Positions 48,878-60,665 of a DNA stretch of 64,000 nucleotides are shown piece by piece (the first letter of the stretch is position 1; every line of letters starts with the position of its first letter). This stretch comes from Polytrichum commune (lineage: Eukaryota > Streptophyta > Polytrichopsida > Polytrichales > Polytrichaceae): contig OX485803.1 of NCBI GenBank assembly GCA_950295325.1, forward strand, positions 52,529,554 to 52,593,553. The letters run 5' to 3'. Under the pieces are notes generated by a model, which was not told where the DNA came from, made no database searches, and saw only the letters and a program-made list of their open reading frames with translations. The translations under genes and the position numbers were made by a program.

Positions 48878-49379
48878 GGGTCACTTCACACACGAGATTG
48901 AGAGCCTCTGACCATGCAACTTCAAGCATTCTCATTGGTGGAAAAAGGCGGAGCCGGTCCACATTTGCTTCACACTACGCTTGAGGGACCAACGGAGCAT
49001 GTGAATGCAAGATGGATGTGAAGTCTACAGGGATTCCTACATGGCATCAAACGGATCTTGTTTCATGGTCACTTGAACTATATTCAAAAACCACCTCTTG
49101 GAGGTAGGCCTAACACAAAACCAGGAGACCAAGGCACTCCGAACGCTCACAACCATTAATTTATTCTATTTTATCAAGTGTAAGGACCCGCATGAATAGA
49201 AAATTCCTTGAAATAGCATTTGATTGAGGGCCTGGTCACATACGACTTCACACTACACTTGAGGATCCACGACCACACTACATGATGTTGGAGGTGTGTA
49301 GGGACGGCCTCTGGACACTTTCGTTTGGGCTCTCACAATGTCATGGTCACGGCTCCTGGCTCGTGTGTGAAGAGGCCCT
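48878..49379 (-). mobile_element. MITE family A, minus orientation
   Basis: Reverse complement of 15925-16427 with both terminal inverted repeats (GGGTCACTTCACACACGAG and CTCGTGTGTGAAGAGGCCC), followed by TAA. Confidence 0.78.
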
Positions 49380-50199
49380 AAATTCCATAAGCGGTGTATA
49401 TAACTTAACTTAGTGCAGATGGTGCCCTCATTCCATAAACAAGAACTAAAATAAAGAAACCCTCTCACAGTTGGACCCCATATCCACAGTATGACCCTTG
49501 CTCGGCGTGGTGAGACTAGAGTGCACGTCTGTGTAGAAGGAAGTTCTGTCTGTATATATGTCGGACACTAGAATCTTACTGGGTGGTAAGTACTGTGTTG
49601 TGTGATCAGATGATGCCTTCGTGATGCTTTTTATTAAGTTCCAAAACGTAGAAGAAGTACCTTACGTGATGTACTAGCCAAGAGAGTTATGTTGCCACTG
49701 TGTCTGCAGAGTGACAACGTCCTTTGTAAGCTTGCTCACTCGCCCCCTTGCTTGCTTATAACGTCCTGGCACACCCACCATGTCTGAGGCCCACTGGCCC
49801 ACTCTTTCTCTCCTGTAAATACACATATAAATATAAACATATATATATATATATATGAGTGTATATATTTATCAGTACTTACAACCCTGCATCCTGAATC
49901 CTGACTCTCAGTTTCCTTTAAGTTAGAGGAAGGTTGGGTCCACTCCATAGAGTCAACTCACGGGAGATCCTGTGAGCAAGCGTCCGTCCCAGTGTCTTAG
50001 AAATATCTCAATAACTTTCTATCTGCTATATACCCAAAGCCTGCTCCTGCTCAGTCTTCAGTCACCCCTATATATGAGGTACTGAGGCCTTTTCCTGCCT
50101 GAAATAGCAAAAGTTTCTTAAAGTGTCGTTTTAAAGCCCCTTAGTACCTTATATGGTGATATGGTGACAAGTTCCTGGTGTCATCACTTATGGTCGCCT
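49380..50199. other. Intergenic, no gene recognised
   Basis: Holds the diverged R6 copy (49425-49535) and an AT microsatellite at about 49838-49856. Confidence 0.45.
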
Positions 50200-50500
50200 A
50201 CCTAGGTTCAGACTGAAGTAGACATGTGTTATTGGAGCTCACTTGAGTATCTTGTTCATTACGAGATGGAGGATTTTCAAGGTCTTCAAGTCGTCATATA
50301 GGTCTCTTCCCCCCCCCCCCCCCCAATCTTGTTGACTATTGAACCTAGAAAAGTTAGCATATTTTGAGCACTTAATCCAATCTCTTTTAAGGAAGTGTAT
50401 TTTTGGTGTCCATTCCTAGATCCATATCTAACCACAAACCACTCAAATATAGGTGTCCATATCATTGTTGTGTTAGAATCGGGCACATCTACCTTACTTA
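50200..50500 (+). repeat. Dispersed repeat R3, plus orientation
   Basis: Contains a 16-C homopolymer (50309-50324) at the position where other copies have shorter C-runs, then TTGTTGACTATTGAACCTAG. A second C-run at about 50690 lies outside R3. Confidence 0.65.
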
Positions 50501-51289
50501 GATTTTCAATGCTAAAGGGGGCTCGACTAGACTCATTCAAAATTGTTGGTTTCAAAACTGGGATCACTGGGCCAAGGTAAATATTCTTCTTCTTTTTAAA
50601 AAAAACCTCCATATATGCCTACCTTTGGGGGAGCTTGGATTGTTTGGAGATAAAGGAATCCAGGGCAACATACACATAGACTCCATCGACCCCCCCCCCC
50701 AAATAATACCAATAACCCCCCAAGATACCACCATACTCAATGCTAGCAATCTTCCATAAACTCAAAATTGAATGACATGGATACTAGGTCAAGCATTGCC
50801 AATGATGCTTGGGCAACCTTTCTTTATACACTCTCACTAGTTTCATCAAGTTGACCATATCTTTCTCACTAAGTTTGTGGTCACATGCCACATGACTTAT
50901 CATGAACACATATTAATGTGGGTCAATAAAGTATCACAAGTGGCATAGACGGTATAGCAAGCGGGATCAAGACAAGAAGCTTTAGTAATTTGCAACAAGA
51001 CAACATATCAATTTTTTTAAAGTTTAATTGTTATTATGCCCAAAACAAATATATGGCACATCAATCCTAACGCCACATTTTTCAAATATATTTCTATATA
51101 TGTTATGTCAATATGACCTTATGAGAAATATAATAAAATTTACCACTAAATTAGGGGGCGGATACATGTATGGTTATTGGTGAGAAGTTAGAACCAATAT
51201 TGGACTGGTACACATGTGAATGCATGTGGTATCAAGAATCAACACCTATAAAAGTATGCAAGAACATACATGTGGGTATCATAGTTTTC
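50501..51289. other. Intergenic, no gene recognised
   Basis: AT-rich; nothing identified apart from homopolymer runs. Confidence 0.4.
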
Positions 51290-51510
51290 ATACTAGTAAA
51301 TATTGATATTTGATGTGTACATCAAGGTGAGAGAATATTTGTATACCTAAGTTATTGTTTGAGTCAATGATACAATTCCAAACCATATTGATACTAGGAC
51401 AATTGTAGGTGGACATGAAGGTCCTTACATGGCATAGACCCAAATGGTATCGAAAACAAGAATATCATCAAATACCCATACCATGTTGACATCAAATAAT
51501 GTGGAATCCT
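51290..51510 (+). repeat. Dispersed repeat R8, copy 2
   Basis: Matches the reverse complement of 25260-25575 and leads directly into the 144-bp tandem array. Confidence 0.65.
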
Positions 51511-52575
51511 CATTATAGATACCCGAGTGATTTCAAAAACCGATGACACCAATCCAACAATAGTTAGAACCTTGTGTACGTCAGTTTGTGTATTGAAGCT
51601 CAAGCTATGTGTCCATACCCTATTGATATTCAAAAAAAGAAGAAGTTGGAATTCTCATTATAGATACCCGAGTGGTATCAAAAACCGATGATACCAATCC
51701 AACATTGGTTAGAACCTTGCCTACGTCAATTTGTGTATTGTTGCTCAAGCTATGCGTCCATACCTTGTTGGTATCAAAAACAAAAAAGGTTGAAATTCTC
51801 ATTATAGATACCCGAGTGGTATCAGGATCGAATGATACCAATCCAACATTGGTTAGAAGCTTGCCTAAGTCAATTTGTGTATTGTTGCTCAAGCTATGCG
51901 TCCATACCCTATTGATGTCAAAAACAAAAGAGGTTGAAATTCTCATTATAGATACCCGAGTGGTATCAAAAACCGATGATACCAATCCAACATTGGTTAG
52001 AAGCTTGCCTAAGTCAATTTGTGGTATGTTGCTCAAGCTATGTGTCCATACCCTATTGATATTTACAAAAAAGAAAAAGTTGAAAGTCTCCTTATAGATA
52101 CTTGAACAGTATTAAAAACCAATGATACCAAGTCCAACATTGGTTAGAAGCTTGCCTAAGTCAATTTGAGTACTGTCGCTGAAGCCCTGTGTCCGAACAC
52201 GAGAGATGCTCCTTTGGGTTTGGACTTTGGGCTTGGCCTTTGGAGGCTTCACATTATGCCCGGCCAAAGGCTCCACTTACTATATTTTATTGACTATTTT
52301 CAGCTCATTTCTTTGGACTCTCAACAAAGTTTGGCCACTCATTTCCACGGCCTCTCGACTTGGACGGCCATAGTGTGAAGCAACCCTGAGTATTGTTGCT
52401 CAAGCTATGTGTCCATACCCTATTGATATTCACAAAAAAGAAAAAGTTGAAATTCTCCTTATAGATACCCGAATGGTATCAAAAGCCAATGAACCCAAGT
52501 CCAACACCGGTTAGAAGCTTGCCTAAGTCAATTTGAGTACTGTCGCTGAAGCCCTGTGTCCGAACAGGAGAGTCT
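51507..52575. repeat. 144-bp tandem array, six units, interrupted by a small MITE
   Basis: The word C(A/C)TTATAGATAC starts at 51511, 51656, 51800, 51944, 52090 and 52458. The period is 144-146 bp, with one 368-bp step where a MITE-like insert lies. Because 144 is a multiple of three, both strands stay open for about 140 codons (51620-52097); these are by-products of the repeat and not called as genes. The final unit with its flank (GTCGCTGAAGCCCTGTGTCC) occurs twice, at about 52166 and 52539. Confidence 0.85.
52235..52388. mobile_element. Small MITE within the tandem array
   Basis: Left end GGCTTCACATTATGCCCGGC and right end (reverse complement GGGTTGCTTCACACTATGGC) are imperfect inverted repeats around a ~100-bp interior. 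It resembles the 'CTTCACAC' MITEs A and B at its ends only. Confidence 0.55.
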
Positions 52576-53570
52576 AACATAGTGGGTACACATAGTGCAG
52601 TTGGGAAAGGACACTGTAAACTAAACAAAATACGGTTGAGCAAGAAGTTGCTCACCCCCAAAAAGCCATTCAGAAACCCATGTCTGGCCATACCTAGCTA
52701 GGAGCTGGGAACCAAATGTAACTGTCGATTTCTGTTTACCTGTTGCACATGAGCTTATTAGTACACGAAGTATTCAGATGTAACTGAAATTGTACTTTTC
52801 AAATTATTCTGACTCCTTCGATATAGAGGGAGATTGATTATGGTGTATGGCGGCCACCTCAAAAATAAACCATGTGAATAAACAATCCCGGAGTGGCTTC
52901 TTAAATGCACATGTACACAAACAACATGCCAATGCCAATGCCAAGCCAAATCAAGACCGGATATATCGTATGCATTATTGGAGTCCCAAACCACACACAA
53001 ACACGTATGTCACCTTCTCCCACATCCACAGTCTGATTCATAGAATTCACATATTGTCACGACAGATTCCCCGACCAAGCCGTCACACATAAACACACCA
53101 AATATGACCCACTACTTCTTGACACCATACAAAATAAAGGATGGCAAACCAACCCCCTCGTCACCGTCATGGCCGGAGTGAGAGGGGCTATACACGAGCA
53201 TTCCATGAATAAACTTGCCAATCCCAAAATCCCAAAATCCACCATCAAAGCCCTCGTGAAAAACATACATCAGATTGCCATCAAACATCTCACCTACTTT
53301 GTCCTAAACAAAAGGAAACTTGATAATAAACAAGCACCCGTCCCTCCTCCCCAATAAAATGAGATTTCTAATACACCTTCAGAGCCCACATCCCATAAGA
53401 GGCATAACAGACAGATAGATAGAAACTCCGGTCCCTATTTAAAGGGGCCGGCGTGAATGAAGTGTCCGTTCGTATTGTCAAATGACCCGATGCCCACAAG
53501 ACAAGGGGAAATTTAGACAGTACTACTCTCCCCTTCCGGGGATGGACACTATAGTAACTGGAAAACAAAA
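52576..53570. other. Intergenic, no gene recognised
   Basis: Several short open frames on both strands without domain or consistent coding character. Confidence 0.4.
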
Positions 53571-53639
53571 TAAAGGTAACCCTCCTTAGTTGTGTAGCAC
53601 GTAGTTGCTTCTATGTTGTGTTATAGTATAAGTTGTAAT

Positions 53640-53920
53640 TTGTTGTGTTTGGTGGTTGCCAAGTCATGTTTCCTTGGTTGGTTGAGGGAGGATGTTTAAC
53701 TACATGTAGGTGGTATGGGTTCGACTCCCGTTGAGTCCGTTTGAGCGTTTAGTGTGTTATACATGACTTGGTGCTGCTAGTAATTTAAGGCAGGAAAATT
53801 GTACCAACCAGCCGGCTCCTACCCATCTTCCTGAGGTATTGGAGTTTATATTGTTCAATAAATAAAGGACTACTTTATGATTATTATGATTATGATTATT
53901 ATTATGAGGCATAACACCTT
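53640..53920 (+). mobile_element. tRNA-derived SINE
   Basis: A polymerase III split promoter is present: the A-box-like TGGTTGAGGGAG at 53679-53690 and a perfect B box GGTTCGACTCC at 53718-53728, 27 bp apart. A body of about 130 bp and an ATT-rich tail (ATTATTATGATTATG-type, 53880-53906) follow. No tRNA cloverleaf forms around the boxes. Exact ends and target duplication were not determined. Confidence 0.65.
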
Positions 53921-55730
53921 ATGTTGCATCATGCTACTTGTGATCAACATTAGACCGATAGACTCACATTCATGCTGGTACTTAGATACGGGCGTTATTT
54001 ATTATTTATTTTATGGTATGTGGCTCACCACTAGGCAACTTTAGTGAAGGCTTTGATTGCCGCCATGTTCCTCATTTTTTTTTAAATGGCATATATATGA
54101 TGAGCCTACCTTGATCCTCCAATAGGAGGTGGACAACTGCCGAGTGTCGGTTTGGTGGGATTCTTTTTAGTTAAGGGTATACTAGGGGGATGCTCATGAC
54201 GGGTCACAAGAATTTTTATCTTTGGGAGTTCAATGTGTGACCTAACTTAGTGACGATGTCCTTTGTAAACTCGGGGAGAAAGAGAATGACTCGTGGGAGA
54301 TGCAATGTGAAGCGCCCTTCCTTGAGAAGGTGAAGGTGGTGATTCACCATTAAGTGCGTCAACCTTGGTTGGTTGTTCAAGTTGCCATTGCGGTTCTTTT
54401 CGTAGCTTTAGTTGGTGCCTTTTGGGTGGCCTCTTGGAGGTTGAAAAGTAAAACAATTGGTGGGTGGCTAGGTTAGGTGTAGCATTAGTGCACTCTCAAA
54501 AAACCATTCCTTCTTGAGCACGGTCCATTTGTCAATGTTTATTTCTTGGCTTTCACTACTTCATTGCAAAAAAAAATCGTTTGTGTCATTTAAAAATCTA
54601 TAAACATCTCAAACAATTCTTCTTTTGAGCTTTCGAAGTTTTGCCCACTAGTTCATACAAGGTCAATGAATATAAACACGTCCCCATAATTAAACAATAT
54701 TTCCCATATTTCAGGATTCCCATACAATGCTCATTTACCATACAATTTGAATAGAGAATTTGAAGACAACTAGCTAAGATTTCACTGCAAAAATATGAGT
54801 CCTTGGTTGTGTTCTAATTGTTTTCCATTATTGGATGTAGGAGCGCGAGTATTTGCATGCACCTACTCCTAAACCTTGATCAATCAACCATCAACATTTG
54901 CCAAGTTCGGAAGAAGGTAAGAGTTTGCATAGACATGAAAATGTTGAAGAGCTCCCACAAACCCTAACTAGGAACTCACAAAGCCAAACATAATGCCCAA
55001 ACCCGTTGGGACCCTTTCCCCCATCTACTCTAGCCGATTACATTCAACTACAAAGCTACATTCATGAGATGTCATCTAATAGTGCTCGTCCATAGTGTGG
55101 GGCCCTAATTTATATTATATTTCAATTTCCCACCCTATTGAACCCTATAGTATGTGAGTTAAAAAATTCTCTAACATGATCAATTTGTAAACACCCTAAT
55201 TTATTCATACCATGGAGTTATTTATATATATATCTTGGTCTTTGTTACAAGCATAGGTTTTATAATTCGTAGGTTGCAACTTTGAAGTGTACCCTATATT
55301 TGTTCTCACGTAGTTTAAAAAAATACAGGATTGACCCCCCCCCACGGGTCTCATGGTCATACTCGGCAATCGGAAGACCATGACCAAAAAAAATGTAAAT
55401 CACTTTTGAAGAACCTTGATCATGGGACATAGATAAAGTGAATTTAGACAAGGACGCAATGTTTCAATGAAACTCAAATTGAATCACTAAAATAGATATA
55501 GATTTTAAAACTTAAAATTTAAAATGGTAGTAACTACTACATTAGAAAGAAACAAACAACTTGTGACATGGCCCCTTTCAAAAAAATTGTTGAAACTATC
55601 TCTTGTAGTTTGACAATATTATCTCAAATAGGTTTGCCATGTATGAACGGAAAGATATATGCAAATCCCATGTGTTTAATCCACCAATCAACACCAACAT
55701 TATATTTGAATTGTTCAACAATGCTAGTCT
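53921..55730. other. Intergenic, no gene recognised
   Basis: Poly-C and AT runs (about 55336 and 55219) and short unsupported frames only. Confidence 0.4.
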
Positions 55731-55844
55731 AAGGTACATATACCCAAAACCGCCACTGAACCTAAAACCGCCACTATGTACCATATGCATATGGTACATA
55801 CTGGTGGCTTCAGGTTCGGTGGTGGTTTTGGGTATACATACCTT
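55731..55844. repeat. 114-bp loop-less palindrome
   Basis: The sequence is symmetric about 55787/55788 (TACCATATG|CATATGGTA). Arms of about 57 bp run out to TAAGGTA on the left and TACCTTA on the right, sharing CCCAAAACC/GGTTTTGGG. There are few mismatches. It can form a cruciform or, if transcribed, a long hairpin. Confidence 0.85.
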
Positions 55845-55965
55845 AATCCTCTGAATCCCAATTTTTGTAAATTTGAACTTTTCATTATTAAAGGTCACCT
55901 ACCAACTACTAGGTGTCATGGTGCAATTGCTCGTTGCCATGGCCCTAACAAAGCCTTTAGGAGTA

Positions 55966-56395
55966 AAGAACTACATTAATTATCCCAATTAGTAAGGAAG
56001 GGCTAATAGTGAGTGTGGGAAATAAGTGAAGGTGATACTAGATTTCTTTACACTATGGAATTAGTGTCACCTAGAGATCTAGGAAGCATCATTCATACCG
56101 ACACTATTCATTGAAAATACTATTCATAACAAGTTGAACATTATTCCTTGAAATTACCGGCACTATTCATCATGGCACTATTTACTACTTGCATATAATT
56201 CTTTTTTATCACTCTACAAATGCCTTAGAGCATGCACTAATTTTCTTGAAATGTACGGTAAATGAACATATATTCATGAATCTAGTATCACTTTGTAAAA
56301 AGTCTTAGCCTCAATAATTTGAGACTCAACAAAACAATGTGTGTTGTGGGAATTAGTACCACATGCACTCATTGGGATTAACTATGTACTGAAGC
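55966..56395. mobile_element. CACTA-like MITE, diverged
   Basis: Left end ACTACATTAATTATCCCAAT and right end (reverse complement AGTACATAGTTAATCCCAAT) are inverted. The 'ATTATCCCAATTAGT' word links it to the elements at 38884 and 41523. Confidence 0.55.
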
Positions 56396-57924
56396 CAATG
56401 AAGTGGTTGAGTGGCCCAACAATCTTTGTTTCCAATCAGTGAAACCTTATATTTGTCATAACATTGCTCGATTGATGAGTTGTGTTTCTTAAATCTACTA
56501 TTGGACCCATGAACACAACTCATGAGCTGAGAAATGTTACGGTAGGTGTTTAATATACAAAAAAATTCCCATAATATTTTAAATCTTACTCTGTAAGTTG
56601 CAAATGCTAATGCTTGGTGAAAATTACAAGAGTAAAAAGTGATTGTCAATGTAACTTGGTTTTACTATCAGCCCTAAATGAATCATGAATTTCTTTCAAT
56701 ACTTGGTTATTATAAAAGGAAACCCCCCAAAATACTTCCAATGCAATTGTTGGGTCCCAGGTAACCCCATCCGTGATTTCAACCACAATTTCTACAAAAA
56801 TCTGATGGCTTCCATTAACCCGTAAATGCGCAAGGAGCCAAAGAGTGCTTGCGAGCTTTTTTCAAAGATATATCTCTCAAGGAAAACTTTTCTCTTTTAT
56901 AGTTTTCTTCTTCTTGCACCTTCATAACATTAAGTAGCAATGCTAGGAGGGTACCCTTTGAGTACCCACAAATTTACCTTAACAAGAAGGGAAAAGCTTG
57001 TAAAGCAAGGGTGAATGAATGGATAATTAATCAAATATAGAAGCTTCAAAAATGTATCAAAGAGGTTTCCAATGCGGGTGTCAGGAGACTTTTCCAAAAA
57101 ATGTGTAACTACCTTTTTGACCTCAACAATTGTCCCGTTGCTTTATAGCTATTTAGATATGTTTAGATCGTAATTTAGCCTAGATTAGAACCTTTACCAC
57201 CACTTGGCAATAGTTTTGTCCTAGAAACCGACATAATTAATTCTAAAAATTGAGAATAACTATCCAAACAGATTCAAATTTGCCTAAGTAAAACTCAAAC
57301 TTAGTGCTACCTTTTGCTCTTGAAAGTGTATCAAACCGACACGCACCAATTTTATGCTCTTTTGAGAAGGTCAATCCGGGCTTGCTACTTAATGTTATGT
57401 TGACATAATGAAGTTATGCACTGTCTAGAGTAAACGGATCAAAATTTTACATCAATGGCTCTAAGATATGAACCTTGAAGTGGTTGGAACCCTTAAATTT
57501 TTTTTCTTTGTTACAAAATTAGTTATCTTGGGAAGGTAACAATGACAGTGACATGAATATTTTTTTGGTTTTTCCCACCAAATTAAGCATCCCCAATTTT
57601 TAGCCAATCGTATCAAAGATGAAGTGATTTTGATACTTTTGGGATTTTTATGATTCGTGCTTGTAAAATGATTTGGTGGAGACAAAGAATAAAGACCCAT
57701 TTTGCAACCGCGCAGATGATGTGATTCAAAATTACCTCCCTGAAACTTTCTCTTGTGTGCCGATATATAAATAAAGTTTCTAATTCATACTTTATAATAC
57801 ATCTTTGATTCAAGCTAAAACCCCCAGGCTTTTACGGGTTAAAACAAATTACATCACTCGAGGTTGGACTAAAATACATTAATCTAGTACAATGAACCAA
57901 ATAACAGCCACATACCTCAGAACA
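56396..57924. other. Intergenic, no gene recognised
   Basis: AT-rich, stop-filled in all frames, with no repeat assignment. Confidence 0.45.
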
Positions 57925-58030
57925 ATCCAGATCTGCTACGTTTTGAGCACATAGTCCAATCTCATCTTTCCATGTTTAACGACAAGCCGTACCCAAATAT
58001 ACCACTCAAAAATATAGGCGCCCATGTATT
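57925..58030 (+). repeat. Dispersed repeat R3, fragment
   Basis: TTTTGAGCACATAGTCCAAT and ATACCACTCAAAAATATAGG match the central part of R3. Confidence 0.5.
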
Positions 58031-58834
58031 TAAAGGCCATTCACCTCGACTTTACAAAACGGTCCATTCAACACCAGTCAATCGGGTCCAATACGACCTC
58101 CAAATCCCACATACACCACTACACAAGGTAGCCGCCTTGCATGCGGGGAGTCAGTTGCCATAATGACCGAATGCATTGCAATGCAGGCTGCTGCATTGGC
58201 CTGATTATGTATATGGAGGACGAGGAGTGGGGCCTGCTTCCTAGCTAGCTACCTAGCTAGTTGCATAGATTCGGTCGCCGATAGTCCCTCCAGCTCACAT
58301 TGACCCACCTTACACAAGAATCTCACCAAGAATCCTGGCTCCCACCAAATGTTCGGGGAGTTTTTAGGGCGAAATCCAAGATCAACCGGTTACATTTTTA
58401 CATCTTTTGGTTTTCCTTTATAAGGTCAGGGAATATTCTGTATGTTATTCTAACGGGGTCAGTAAGTTTCCCGAGGCCTTGGATTTGAATCCGTTACTTC
58501 TCGTGTCCTGATCACACCAAACTTTCTGTTTGGTTCCAGTCGTGAGATTGCTGGAAAATTATGATGAGCGGTAGATGTTGGCCCACCACTTCTCACACTG
58601 TTATAGTCGGAGATGCCGGTGGATGGTGTCCTGAACTGGTCGGTGTGATCAACCCTTCAAACACAACTGGTTCATTTGAAACTAGCTGTCGGTTCTCCCT
58701 GTTCGTTGACTCAAACTTTGGTTGCTTGCTGAGCATCTCCTTTTACTATCTCCTTGTTCATACGGGTCCCAAGTCCCAAGTCCCAAGTCACTAGAGGTCA
58801 GTTTGTGCAATCTTAGCCGTTGAGAGTCTGGAAG
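58031..58834. other. Intergenic, no gene recognised
   Basis: Composition becomes less AT-rich from here. A (TCCCAAG)n run of about four units lies near 58765-58790. No domain in the short open frames. Confidence 0.4.
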
Positions 58835-59150
58835 TTGGGACATACCACTTCACAGGGGTCCCAAGTCTTAAGTCCCAAGTATGACATGGATGCCTACATG
58901 GCAACACTTTTTGGAGGTGAGACTCGGGATTTGCGGTGAGAGTTGGGTCGAGGCGAAAAGCTAAACCCAACTCTCAACACAAGTCCCGCCGCAAACATCT
59001 TTTTCATAAAAAATAATCAAGATCCGACTTTTAGCAATATTTAACCATATTTCAATGGTTTCCTGGAGGCTCAAAAGTTGGGGCGTTGCCTCCTCCATGC
59101 TGGGACGTGGTAACATGAGTGGGATTGGGACCCCATGTGAACCGGCCCTT
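58835..59150. mobile_element. MITE-like element with CTTCACA(G/T)GGGGTCCC ends
   Basis: The left CTTCACAGGGGTCCCAAGTC and the right (reverse complement GTTCACATGGGGTCCCAATC) are inverted, about 290 bp apart. An internal inverted repeat (GAGAGTTGGGT at 58940 and ACCCAACTCTCA at 58966) is also present. Confidence 0.55.
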
Positions 59151-60665
59151 GTGAGAAGGAGCCAATGCAACTAGGCGCTCGACGGAACTACTAAGCTTAG
59201 GTAAGTTATGAAATTATGGGGGCACTGCAGCAAATCCGAAAGTGAACAGGTCACTTGAGTTCCAACTTGCGAATTCTATATTTGTCTTGGCTCCCATTTC
59301 CACAGACTTACGAGGAAGTGGGCGGATCGACAAACAACCAAATGTTGCTGATGATTCCTCAATATCACATGCATGCACATCGCGTCTAGTACTTGCTGCT
59401 ACCGACTGGGAAGGGAAGAAGGAACAGGTGAGGAACTAGCTAAGAAATGGTGCAGATCAGCCGCGAGTTCGTACCATTTCCCTCCGAGCTCGGAAGTGTG
59501 TGGCTGCTGCGGCTCTGATGCCCCTCTAGTGACGATGCATTGATAGTGCGACGAACGCAGGATCGACTGGTTTGATTTGGATTGACGTCTGTCGGTGCTA
59601 TCAGCTGAGTGGTCCCACGCATTAGTTTGGCAGTACCGTAAGTAAGTAGGTAGTTAGTGCAGGAGAAGGAGAAGCGTTTTGAGTTTGCCTTCCTTAAATT
59701 CGGTGTGATGTAACTTATCCCGTTTCTGGAACGTCTCTGGAGTCTGCAGCCACTTATTGCGTACTTCGCCGCAGTCCATATTACATATTTCAAAGTTCAG
59801 GTGGTCATCAGGATGGAGTGAGTGCGTCCAGACTCGTTGAGCATTTACTGCGCCTGATTCTTTGCGTGCAGTAGAGCAGCTGTTTCCTTGAGATCGACCT
59901 TGAGATCAGTCCGCCGGAAGCACAACGAGAGTCAATATTTAATTACAAGCCGGCTCATGTGGACACGGTTTCGAGGTGAGGACGAGGGCAGGTCTAGTCC
60001 GAGTTTGCGTTAAGTACTGTTGCTTCGAGTTTTGGTTTAAGGAGTGACTAACGCTGATGCTGTGCAATGGAATATGTGTATGGTGATGGACTAAAGAAGC
60101 AGTCACGCTAGTCATGAAGCGAGCACCGACACTGGACGCCTGGGTCAAGTGTTTGAGCCAAATTGGACATTAGCAATCATAATATGAAGAAGCGGCAGAT
60201 TTAGTTTCTTTGAAGAGGAGGGGCTTACATCGAATCCATCCGCACGGGTTGTTAGCACGGAGTCGTATGGTGTGGTAGTACGGCCCCGTGGCCAACGTGC
60301 AAAACCTCTGGGTTCACTAAAGCGAGAACACGCAAAAGAGGAGTGAGCACTTTATGCCGACTAATCCTAGAGATCAATCGATTCGCTTTTATTGATTCTT
60401 AAGGGTTTTCGAGAAACTCATTCTATATCAGGGGCTGCTGCTGCACTGGAGATGATATCGGGAAGAAATAAGGCTGGTGCACAGGTCGATGAAGACTGCG
60501 CTTCAAGGACCGCAAGATGCATTTGCGGGCTCGTGGTAACAGAATGCCACCAGGGAATGTGTCTTTTCTGTTTCCGTGGTACAGGACACCAGGAAAGGGG
60601 AGTTTCTTATGCTGTAGTTGAAAGGGAATTTGTAGGTTACAAGTTGACGTCGTAGGTCAGTGGTG
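59151..60665 (+). other. Upstream region of the LRR-kinase gene
   Basis: Likely promoter and 5' UTR. It includes a 67-codon open frame (ATG 60452 to stop 60655) with a cluster of cysteines (C-x-C-x7-C-x4-C-x2-C), ending 10 bp before the kinase ATG. This may be an upstream ORF or chance; no domain is recognised. Confidence 0.4.

Noticed and set aside
51620..52097. Overlapping ORFs of 138 and 141 codons on opposite strands
   Set aside because: They result from a 144-bp repeat that is a multiple of three and lacks stops in two frames; no domain and no separate support for either.
53679..53728. tRNA gene
   Set aside because: Promoter boxes are present but no acceptor stem or anticodon arm can be drawn, and an ATT-rich tail follows, which fits a SINE.
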